DNA from: Globodera rostochiensis
Taxonomy: Eukaryota; Nematoda; Chromadorea; Rhabditida; Heteroderidae
Assembly: GCA_018350325.1 (NCBI GenBank)
Contig: JAEVLN010000006.1
Span: 372,001 to 436,000 of the forward strand
Direction of reading: 5' to 3'
Length of the DNA: 64,000 nucleotides
Shown: positions 1-10,345 of the stretch, one piece after another
How positions within the stretch are numbered: position 1 is the stretch's first letter
Layout of the letters: every line of letters begins with the position of its first letter
Notes under the pieces: generated by a model
What the model saw: only the letters and a program-made list of their open reading frames with translations
What the model was told of the DNA's origin: nothing
The model's database searches: none
Translations under genes and position numbers: made by a program

Positions 1-3000
1 TGCCCAAACTTCCCGGTGCCCAAACTTCCCGGTGCCCAAACTTCCCGGTGCCAAAACTTCCCGGTGCCCAACTCCCGGTCCAACTTCCCGGTGCCCAAAC
101 TTCCCGGTGCCCAAACTTCCCGGTGCCCAAACTTCCCGGTGCCCAAACTTCCCGGTGCCCAAACTTCCCGGTGCCCAAACTTCCCGGTGCCCAAACTTCC
201 CGGTGCCCAAACTTCCCGGTGCCCAAACTTCCCGGTGCCAAACTTCCCGGTGCCCAAAACTTCCCGGTGCCCAAACTTCCCGGTGCCCAAAACTTCCCGG
301 TGCCCAAACTTCCCGGTGCCCAAACTTCCCGGTGCCCAAACTTCCCGGTGCCCAAACTTCCCGGTGCCCAAACTTCCCTGTGCCCAAACTTCCCGGTGCC
401 CAAACTTCCCGGTGCCCAAACTTCCCGTGCCCAAACTTCCCGGTGCCCAAACTCCCGGTGCCCAAACTTCCCGGTGCCCAAACTTCCCGGTGCCCAAACT
501 TCCCGTGCCCAAACTTCCCGGTGCCCACAACTCCGGTGCCCAAACTTCCCGGTGCCAAAACTTCCCGTGCCCAAACTTCCCGGTGCCCAAACTTCCCGGT
601 GCCCAAACTTCCCGGTTGCCCAAACTTCCCGGTGCCCAAACTTCCCGGTGCCCAAACTTCCCGTGCCCAAACTTCCCGGTGCCCAAACTTCCGGTGCCCA
701 AACTTCCCGGTGCCAAACTTCCCGGTGCCCAAACTTCCCGGTGCCCAAACTTCCCGGTGCCCAAAACTTCCCGGTGCCCAAACTTCCCGGTGCCCAAACT
801 TCCCGGTGCCCAAACTTCCCGGTGCCAAAACTTCCCGGTGCCCAAACTTCCCGGTGCCCAAACTTCCCGGTGCCCAAACTTCCCGGTGCCCAAACTTCCC
901 GGTGCCCAAACTTCCCGGTGCCCAAACTTCCCGGTGCCCAAACTTCCCGGTGCCCAAACTTCCCGGTGCCAAAACTTCCCGGTGCCCAAACTTCCCGGTG
1001 CCCAAACTTCCCGGTGCCCAAACTTCCCGGTGCCCAAACTTCCCCGGTGCCAAAACTTCCCGGTGGCCCAAACTTCCCGGTGCCCAAACTTCCCGGTGCC
1101 CAAACTTCCCGGTGCCCAAACTTCCCGGTGCCCAAACTTCCCGGTGCCCAAACTTCCCGGTGCCCAAAACTTCCCGGTGCCCAAAACTTCCCGGTGCCCA
1201 AACTTCCCGTGCCAAAACTTCCCGGTGCCCAAACTTCCCGGTGCCCAAACTTCCCGGTGCCCAAACTTCCCGGTGCCCAAACTTCCCGGTGCCCAAACTT
1301 CCCGGTGCCCAAACCTTCCCGGTGCCCAGAACTTCCCGTGCCCAAACTTCCCGGTGCCCAAACTTCCCGGTGCCCAAAACTTCCCGGTGCCCAACTTCCC
1401 GGTGCCCAAACTTCCCGGTGCCCAAACTTCCCGGTGCCCAAACTTCCCGGTGCCCAAACTTCCCGGTGCCCAAACTTCCCGGTGCCCAAACTTCCCGGTG
1501 CCCAAACTTCCCGGTGCCCAAACTTCCCGGTGCCCAACTTCCCGGTGCCCAAACTTCCCGGTGCCCAAACTTCCCGGTGCCCAAACTTCCCGGTGCCCAA
1601 ACTTCCCGGTGCCCAAACTTCCCGGTGCCCAAACTTCCCGGTGGCCCAAACTTCCCGTGCCCAAACTTCCCGTGCCCAAACTTCCCGGTGCCCAAACTTC
1701 CCGGTGCCCAAACTTCCCGGTGCCCAAACTTCCCGTGCCCAAACTTCCCGGTGCCCAAACTTCCCGGTGCCCAAACTTCCCGGTGCCCAAACTTCCCGGT
1801 GCCCAAACTTCCCGGTGCCCAAACTTCCCGGTGCCCAAACTTCCCGGTGCCCAAACTTCCCGGTGCCCAAACCTTCCCGGTGCCCAAACTTCCCGGTGCC
1901 AAAACTTCCCGGTGCCCAAACTTCCCGGTGCCCAAACTTCCCGGTGCCCAAACTTCCCGGTGCCCAAACTTCCCGGTGCCCAAACTTCCCGGTGCCCAAA
2001 CTTCCCGGTGCCCAAACTTCCCGGTGCCCAAACTTCCCGGTGCCCAAACTTCCCGGTGCCCAAACTTCCCGGTGCCCAAACTTCCCGGTGCCCAAACTTC
2101 CCGGTGCCCAAACTTCCCGGTGCCCAAACTTCCCGGTGCCCAACTTCCCGGTGCCCAAACTTCCCGGTGCCCAAAACTTCCCGGTGCCCAAACTTCCCGG
2201 TGCCCAAACTTCCCGGTGCCCAAACTTCCCGGTGCCCAAACTTCCCGGTGCCCAAACTTCCCGGTGCCCAAACTTCCCGGTGCCCAAACTTCCCGGTGCC
2301 CAAACTTCCCGGTGCCCAACTTCCCGGTGCCCAAACTTCCCGGTGCCCCAAACTTCCCGGTGCCCAAACTTCCCGGTGCCCAAAACTTCCCGGTGCCCAA
2401 ACTTCCCGGTGCCAACTTCCCGGTGCCCCAACTTCCCGGTGCCCAATACTTCCCGGTGCCCAACTTCCCTGGTTGCCCAAACTTCCCGGTGCCCAAACTT
2501 CCCGGTGCCCAAACTTCCCGGTGCCCAAACTTCCCTGGTGCCCAAACGTCCCGGGTTGCCCAAACTTCCCGGTGCCCAAACTTCCCCGGTGCCCAAACTT
2601 CCCGGTGCCCAAGCTCCCGGTGCCCCAAACTTCCCGGTGCCAACCTTCCGCTTGCCCAAACTTACGGTGCCCAAACTTCCCGGTTGCCCAAACGTTCCGG
2701 TGACCCAACTTCCCGGTTGCCACTAAACTTCCCGGTGCCACAACTTCCCGGTTGCCCAAACTTCTCGGTGCCCAAACTTTCCCGGTGCCCCAAACTTCCC
2801 GGTGCCCAAACTTTCCCGGTGCCCAACACTTCCCGGTGCCCAAACTTCCGGTGCCCAAACTTCCCGGTGCCCCAAACTTCCCGGTGACCAAAACTTCCCG
2901 GTGCCAAAACTTCCCGGTGCCCAAAAACTTCCGGTTCCCAAACTTCCCGGTGCCCCAAACTTCCCGGTGCCAAAACTCTCCCGGTGCCAAACTTCCCGGG

Positions 3001-6000
3001 TGGCCCAAACTTACCGGTGCCCAAACTTTCCGGTGCCCCAAACTTCCGGTTGCCCAAACTTCCCGGTGCCCAAACTTCCCGGTGCCCAAACTTCCCGGTG
3101 CCCAAACTTCCCGGTGCCCAAACTTCCGGTGCCCAAACTCCCGGTGCCCAAACTTCCCGGTGCCAAACTTCCGGTGCCAAACTTCCGGTGACAAACTTCC
3201 CGGTGCCCAAAACTTCCCGGTGCCCAACTTCCCGGTGCCCAAACTCCCTGGTGCCCAAACTTCTCGGTGCCCAAACTCCCGGTGCCCAAACTTCCCGGTG
3301 CCCAAAACTTCCCGGTGCCCAAACTTCCCGGTGCCAAACTTCCCGGTGCCCAAACTTCCCGGTGCCCAAACTTCCGTGCCAAAACTTCCCGGTGCCCAAA
3401 ACTTCCCGGTGCCCAAACTTCCCGGTTGCCCAAACTTCCCGGTGCCCCAAACTTCCCGGTGCCCAAACTCCCGGTGCCCAAACTTCCCGGTGCCCAACCT
3501 TCCCGGTGCCAAAACTTCCCGGTGCCAAAACTTCCCGGTGCCAAACTTCCCGGTGCCCAAACTTCCCGGTGCCCAAAACTTCCCGGTGCCCAAACTTCCC
3601 GGTGCCCAAACTTCCCGGTGCCCAAACTTCCCGGTGCCCAAACTTACGGTGCCCCAAACTTCCCGGTGCCCAAACTTCCCGTGCCCAAACTTCCCGTGCC
3701 CAACTTCCCGGTGCCAAAACTTCCGGTGCCCAAACTTCCCGGTGCCCAAACTTCCCGGTGCCCAAACTTCCCGGTGCCCAAACTTCCCGGTGCCCAAAAC
3801 TAGGGCCAAACATTCCCGGTGCCAAACTTCCCGGTGCCCAAACTAACTTCCCGGTGCCCAAACTTCCCGGTGTGCCCAAACTTCCCGGTGCCCAAACTTC
3901 CCGGTGCCCAAACTTCCCGGTGCCCAAACTTCCCGGTGCCCAAACTTCCCGGTGCCCAAACTTCCCGGTGCCCAAACTTCCCGGTGCCCAAACTTCCCGG
4001 TGCCCAAACTTCCCGGTGCCCAAACTTCCCGGTGCCCAAACTTCCCGGTGCCCAAACTTCCCGGTGCCCAAACTTCCCGGTGCCCAAACTTCCCGGTGCC
4101 CAAACTTCCCGGTGCCCAAACTTCCCGGTGCCCAAACTTCCCGGTGCCCAAACTTCCCGGTGCCCAAAACTTCCCGGTGCCCAAAACTTCCCGGTGCCCA
4201 AAACTTCTCCGGTGCCCAAACTTCCGGTGCCCATAACTTCCCGGTGCCCAAACTTCCCGGTGCCCAAACTTCCGGTGCCCAAACTTCCGGTGCCCAAACT
4301 TCCCGGTGCCCAAACTTCCCGGTGCCCAAACTTCCCGTGCCAAACTTCCCGGTGCCCAAACTTCCCGGTGCCAAACTTCCCGGTGCCCAAACTTCCCGGT
4401 GCCCAAACTTCTCCGGTGCCAAAACTTCCCGGTGCCCAAACTTCCCGGTGCCCAACTTCCCGGTGCCCAAACTTCCCGTGCCAAACTTCCCGGTGCCCAC
4501 AACTTCCCGGTGCCCCAAACTTCCCGGTGCCCAAACTTCCCGGTGCCCAAACTTCCCGGTGCCCAAACTTCCCGGTGCCCAAACTTCCCGGTGCCAAACT
4601 TCCCGGTGCCAAAACTTCCCGTGTGACACAAACTGCAAGCTTCCCGGTGCCCAAACTTCGTGCCAACGGTGCCCAAACTTCCCGGTGCCCAAACAAGTAT
4701 ACTTCCCGGTGCCCAAACTTCCCGGTGCCCAAACTTCCCGGTGCCCAAACTTCCCGGTGCCAAACTTCCCGGTGCCCAAACTTCCCGGTGCCCAAAACTT
4801 CCCGGTGCCCAAACTTCCCGGTGCCCAAACTTCCCGGTGCCCAAACTTCCCGGTGCCCAAACTTCCCGGTGCCCAAACTTCCGGTGCCCAAACTTCCCGT
4901 GCCCAAACTTCCCGGTGCCCAAACTTCCCGGTGCCCAAACTTCCCGGTGCCCAAACTTCCCGGTGCCCAAACTTCCCGGTGCCCAAACTTCCCGGTGCCC
5001 AAACTTCCCGGTGCCAAACTTCCCGGTGCCCAAACTTCCCGGTGCCCAAACTTCCCGGTGCCCAAACTTCCCGGTGCCCAAACTTCCCGGTGCCCAAACT
5101 TCCCGGTGCCCAAACTTCCCGGTGCCAAACTTCCGGTGCCCAAACTTCCGGTGCCCAAACTTCCCGGTGCCCCAAACTTCCCGGTGCCCAAACTTCCGGT
5201 GCCAAAACTTCCCGGTGCCCAAACTTCCCGGTGCCCAAACTTCCCGGTGCCCAAACTTCCCGGTGCCCAAACTTCCGGTGCCCAAACTTCCCGGGCCCAA
5301 ACTTCCCGGTGCCCAAACTTCCCGGTGCCCAAACTTCCCGGTGCCCAAACTTCCCGGTGCCCAAACTTCCCGGTGCCAAACTTCCCGGTGCCCAAACTTC
5401 CCGGTGCCCAAACTTCCCGGTGCCCAAACTTCCCGGTGCCCAAACTTCCCGGTGCCCAAACTTCCCGGTGCCCAAACTTCCCGGTGCCCAAACTTCCCGG
5501 TGCCAAACTTCCCGGTGCCCAAACTTCCCGGTGCCCAAACTTCCGGTGCCCAAACTTCCCGGTGCCCAAACTTCCCGGTGCCCAAACTTCCCGGTGCCCA
5601 AACTTCCCGGTGCCCAAACTTCCCGGTGCCAAAACTTCCCGGTGCCCAAACTTCCCGGTGCCCAAACTTCCCGGTGCCCAAACTTCCCGGTGCCCAAACT
5701 TCCGGTGCCCAAACTTCCCGGTGCCCAAACTTCCCGGTGCCCAAACTTCCCGGTGCCCAAACTTCCCGGTGCCCAAACTTCCCGGTGCCCAAACTTCCCG
5801 GTGCCCAAACTTCCCGGTGCCCAAACTTCCGGTGCCAAACTTCCCGGTGCCCAAACTTCCCGGTGCCCAAACTTCCCGGTGCCCAAACTTCCCGGTGCCC
5901 AAACTTCCCGGTGCCCAAACTTCCCGGTGCCCAAACTTCCCGGTGCCCAAACTTCCCGGTGCCCAAACTTCCCGGTGCCCAAACTTCCCGGTGCCCAAAC

Positions 6001-8479
6001 TTCCCGGTGCCCAAACTTCCCGGTGCCCAAACTTCCCGGTGCCCAAACTTCCCGGTGCCCAAACTTCCCGGTGCCCAAACTTCCCGGTGCCCAAACTTCC
6101 CGGTGCCCAAACTTCCCGGTGCCCAAACTTCCCGGTTGCCCAAACTTCCCGGTGCCCAAACTTCCCGGTGCCCAACACTTCCCGGTGCCCAAACTTCCCG
6201 GTGCCCAAACTTCCCGGTGCCCAAACTTCCCGGTGCCCAAACTTCCCGGTGCCCAAACTTCCCGGTGCCCAACTTCCCGGTGCCCAAACTTCCCGGTGCC
6301 CAAACTTCCCGGTGCCCAAACTTCCCGGTGCCCAAACTTCCGGGCCAAACTTCCCGGTGCCCAAACTTCCCGGTGCCCAAACTTCCCGGTGCCCAAACTT
6401 CCCGGTGCCCAAACTTCCCGGTGCCCAAACTTCCCGGTGCCAAAACTTCCCGGTGCCCAAACTTCCCGGTGCCCAAACTTCCCGGTGCCCAAACTTCCCG
6501 GTGCCCAAACTTCCCGGTGCCCAAACTTCCCGGTGCCCAAACTTCCCGGTGCCCAAACTTCCGGTGCCCAAACTTCCCGGTGCCCAAACTTCCCGGTGCC
6601 CAAACTTCCCGGTGCCCAAACTTCCCGGTGCCAAACTTCCCGGTGCCCAAACTTCCCGGTGCCCAAACTTCCCGGTGCCCAAACTTCCCGGTGCCCAAAC
6701 TTCCCGGTGCCCAAACTTCCCGGTGCCCAAACTTCCCGGTGCCCAACTTCCCGGTGCCCAAACTTCCCCGGTGCCCCAAACTTCCCGGTGCCCAAACTTC
6801 CCGGTGCCCAAACTTCCCGGTGCCCAAACTTCCCGGTGCCCAAACTTCCCGGTGCCCAAACTTCACGGTGCCCAAACTTCCCGGTGCCAAACTTCCCGGT
6901 GCCCAAACTTCCCGGTGCCCAAACTTCCCGGTGCCCAAACTTCCCGGTGCCCAAACTTCCCGGTGCCCAAACTTCCCGGTGCCCAACTTCCCGGTGCCCA
7001 AACTTCCCGGTGCCCAAACTTCCCGGTGCCCAAACTTCCCGGTGCCCAAACTTCCCGGTGCCCAAACTTCCCGGTGCCAAACTTCCCGGTGCCCAAACTT
7101 CCCGGTGCCCAACTTCCCGGTGCCCAAACTTCCCGGTGCCCAAACTTCCCGGTGCCCAAACTTCCCGGTGCCCAAACTTCCCGGTGCCCAAACTTCCCGG
7201 TGCCCAAACTTCCCGGTGCCCAACTTCCCGGTGCCCAAACTTCCCGGTGCCCAAACTTCCCGGTGCCCAAACTTCCCGGTGCCCAAACTTCCCGGTGCCC
7301 AAACTTCCGGTGCCCAAACTTCCCGGTGCCCAAACTTCCCGGTGCCCAAACTTCCCGGTGCCCAAACTTCCCGGTGCCCAAACTTCCCGGTGCCCAAACT
7401 TCCCGGTGCCCAAACTTCCCGGTGCCCAAACTTCCCGGTGCCCAAACTTCCCGGTGCCCAACTTCCCGGTGCCCAAACTTCCCGGTGCCCAAACTCCCGG
7501 TGCCCAAACTTCCCGGTGCCCAAACTTCCCGGTGCCCAAACTTCCCGGTGCCCAAACTTCCCGGTGCCCAAACTTCCCGGTGCCCAAACTTCCCGGTGCC
7601 CAAACTTCCCGGTGCCCAAACTTCCCGGTGCCCAAACTTCCCGGTGCCCAAACTTCCCGGTGCCCAAACTTCCCGGTGCCCAAACTTCCCGGTGCCCAAA
7701 CTTCCCGGTGCCCAAACTTCCCGGTGCCCAAACTTCCCGGTGCCCAAACTTCCCGGTGCCCAAACTTCCCGGTGCCCAAACTTCCCGGTGCCCAAACTTC
7801 CCGGTGCCCAAACTTCCCGGTGCCCAAACTTCCCGGTGCCCAAACTTCCCGGTGCCCAACTTCCCGGTGCCCAAACTTCCCGGTGCCCAAACTTCCCGGT
7901 GCCCAAACTTCCCGGTGCCCAAACTTCCCGGTGCCCAAACTTCCCGGTGCCCAAACTTCCCGGTGCCCAAACTTCCCGGTGCCCAAACTTCCCGGTGCCC
8001 AAACTTCCCGGTGCCCAAACTTCCCGGTGCCCAAACTTCCCGGTGCCCAACTTCCCGGTGCCCAAACTTCCCGGTGCCCAACTTCCCGGTGCCCAAACTT
8101 CCCGGTGCCCAAACTTCCGGTGCCCAGACTTCCCGGTGCCCAAACTTCCCGGTGCCCAAACTTCCGGTGCCCAGACTTCCCGGTGCCCAAACTTCCCGGT
8201 GCCAAAACTTCCCGGTGCCCAAACTTCCCGGTGCCCAAACTTCCCGGTGCCCAAACTTCCCGGTGCCCAAACTTCCCGGTGCCCAAACTTCCCGGTGCCC
8301 AAACTTCCCGGTGCCCAAACTTCCCGGTGCCCAAACTTCCCGGTGCCCAAACTTCCCGGTGCCCAAACTTCCCGGTGCCCAAACTTCCCGGTGCCCAAAC
8401 TTCCCGGTGCCCAAACTTCCCGGTGCCCAAACTTCCCGGTGCCCAAACTTCCCGGTGCCCAAACTTCCCGGTGCCCAAA
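1..8479. repeat. 8.5-kb satellite, 16-bp unit
   Basis: Head-to-tail copies of a 16-bp unit (CTTCCCGGTGCCCAAA) fill the first 8.5 kb and run off the left edge. Most copies are exact; variants mainly lose one C, A or G (15-mers) or gain an A. Copies from about 2.4 to 3.9 kb are clearly more diverged, and a short non-repeat interruption lies near 4620-4705. Because 16 is not a multiple of 3 and the unit has no stop codon in any frame, huge open frames appear on both strands; they are not genes. The + strand is the C-rich strand, which is the orientation a chromosome left end would have. Confidence 0.98.
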
Positions 8480-8578
8480 TGTTATAAATGTTTAAAACAG
8501 TACGCTTTCTACTATAGTATTTAATTCGACCTTCAACCTGAATTTATTTTTTTCGACCTTTGGCTTGATTTGCACTAT

Positions 8579-8626
8579 TCGGTACTCGGACTTTCGGTAC
8601 TCGGATCATACGGTACTCGGACCGGT
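8579..8626. repeat. Three spaced copies of GGTACTCGGA
   Basis: Just right of the satellite, the decamer GGTACTCGGA (or CGGTACTCGGA) occurs three times in under 50 bp. The spacing resembles the terminal subrepeats of the foldback elements elsewhere in the window, so this may be the remnant of one arm. No matching inverted arm was seen nearby. Confidence 0.6.
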
Positions 8627-9126
8627 AGCCAAAGAAATTGGATATAAAAAAATTCTAAATGATTCCCAAATCGTCTGTTTTTGAAAAAAGAGACGAAATG
8701 AAAGAGAAAGAAGAAAATGCAGAAAAAAGTTTTGGGTAACATTTTGGAACAAATTGCGTTGGATTCGTTCATCCAACGATCAATTTAAAGTTGAAAGGAA
8801 CGGGAAAAGCCGAATGTTTTGTGTTTGTGTGATAATGACGGGGAGGGGCCTTTTGCTTTTTTCCGGTGGCAACCGATTTGACGATGGATCAATTGGCAAG
8901 TCATTTTTCAGCAATTATCGCAGGATAAAGCGATAAAACCAACTAAATTCCTGGGGACGATGGGCCAATGATTTCAAGACAAAATGGAGGGAAAGCCAAC
9001 TGAACGGCGGGGGAGGGGGGGAAAGAGTGCCAAAAAGGAAAGTTTGAATCGGCAAACTTCTTCAATAAATAAAAAACAAAGACTCACATACTCAACACAA
9101 TGTTACATTACATCTAAGATGTCTAA

Positions 9127-9337
9127 TTAGGACAATAGTCGAGGATGAATGGACAAGCCAATCGAAAAGGACGTCAAAATAATTGGACAAACGCCAAAGA
9201 CCTCCGGTTTTGCCCTGGGGTCAGTCTCAGTTCGAATTTCATCTTCGCTGGAGGGGTCTTCACGCTTTTCAAATCCAAATAAGCCATCGGGAACAAAGGC
9301 TAATGGGGAATGTGTAGTGGTGAATGAAGGCCGAATA
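9127..9337 (-). CDS. Possible orphan terminal exon, hypothetical
   Basis: On the minus strand a CTATTTCAG acceptor is followed by about 70 open codons ending in a stop. The product is mixed and acidic (GFEKREDPSSEDEIRTE) with a short hydrophobic stretch (ILTSFSIGLSIH) near the end. I could not connect it to an upstream exon and do not recognise it. It may be chance. Confidence 0.2.
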
Positions 9338-9654
9338 CTGAAATAGAGAGGGCAATGAATGTGGTGGAGTGGTGGGGCATCGAACGGCACAGCCCCCCCC
9401 CCCCCCGGGGGCCCTTCCATTAGAACGCTCTCATCGCCTCCTCATCTTCCGCTTTCTCTCTCATTCCCTCTCTTTTCGACTAAACAAAGTAACCTCAAAT
9501 CGGCCACGGAAACGTAAAAGTTGCACTGGGGTAGTGTGGGAAAATTCAGCCTTTTAATGTTTTTAAATTATGCATTTTTCTTTAGCGCCACATTAAACCT
9601 AATCATATTAAACACAGAGGTATGATAGGAAATATTGAAGAAGATGAAGAAGAA

Positions 9655-10345
9655 GAAGTGTCCTTCCATTATCTTCCTTCCGACCTTCCATTATCTTCCT
9701 CCGTCCTTCCATTATCTTCCGTTCTTCCATTATCTTCCTCCGTCCTTTCATTATCTTCCTTCCTTCCGTCCTTCCATTATCTTCCGTCCTTTCATTATCT
9801 TCCTTCCTTCCGTCCTTCCATTATCTTCCGTTCTTCCATTATCTTCCTTCCTTCCGACCTTCCATTATCTTCCTTCCTTCCATCATTATCTTCCTTCCCT
9901 TCCATCCATTGTCTTCCTTCCTTCCATCCATTATCTTCCTTCCTTCCGACCTTCCATTATCTTCCTCCGTCCTTCCATTATCTTCCTTCCTTCCATTATC
10001 TTCCGACCTTCCATTATCTTCCTCCGTCCTTTCATTATCTTCCTTCCTTCCGTCCTTCCATTATCTTCCGTTCTTCCATTATCTTCCTTCCTTCCATCCA
10101 TTATCTTCCTTCCTTCCGACCTTCCATTATCTTCCTTCCTTCCATCATTATCTTCCTTCCTTCCATCCATTGTCTTCCTTCCTTCCATCCATTATCTTCC
10201 TTCCTTCCGACCTTCCATTATTTTCCTTCCTTCCATCATTATCTTCCTTCCTTCCATCCATTGTCTTCCTTCCTTCCATCCATTATCTTCCTTCCTTCCG
10301 ACCTTCCATTATTTTCCTTCCTTCCGCCATTATCTCCATCCTGCT
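9655..10345. repeat. Pyrimidine-rich minisatellite (CTTCCTTCCATTATCTTCC type)
   Basis: Irregular tandem array built of CTTCC, CTTCCATTATCTTCC and CCGACC/CCGTCC blocks, with higher-order repeats of about 60-100 bp. The left part is intergenic; the right end (10239-10345) forms the 3' end of the SMYD coding sequence on the minus strand, where it encodes repeated DGRKEDNG/EGRK motifs. Confidence 0.9.

Larger units (their letters stand above)
8480..9654. other. No supported gene; A/T-rich with C runs
   Basis: Apart from the GGTACTCGGA repeats and a possible terminal exon at 9127-9337 on the minus strand, nothing in this stretch has convincing coding character. A 13-C run lies near 9392-9405 and splits the open frames. 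Confidence 0.5.

Noticed and set aside
16..8524. Open frames of up to 1938 codons on both strands (NFPVPKLPGAQTSRCP-type repeats)
   Set aside because: They arise because the 16-bp satellite has no stop in any frame; all frames and strands are open equally, with no start context, splice or composition signal of coding.
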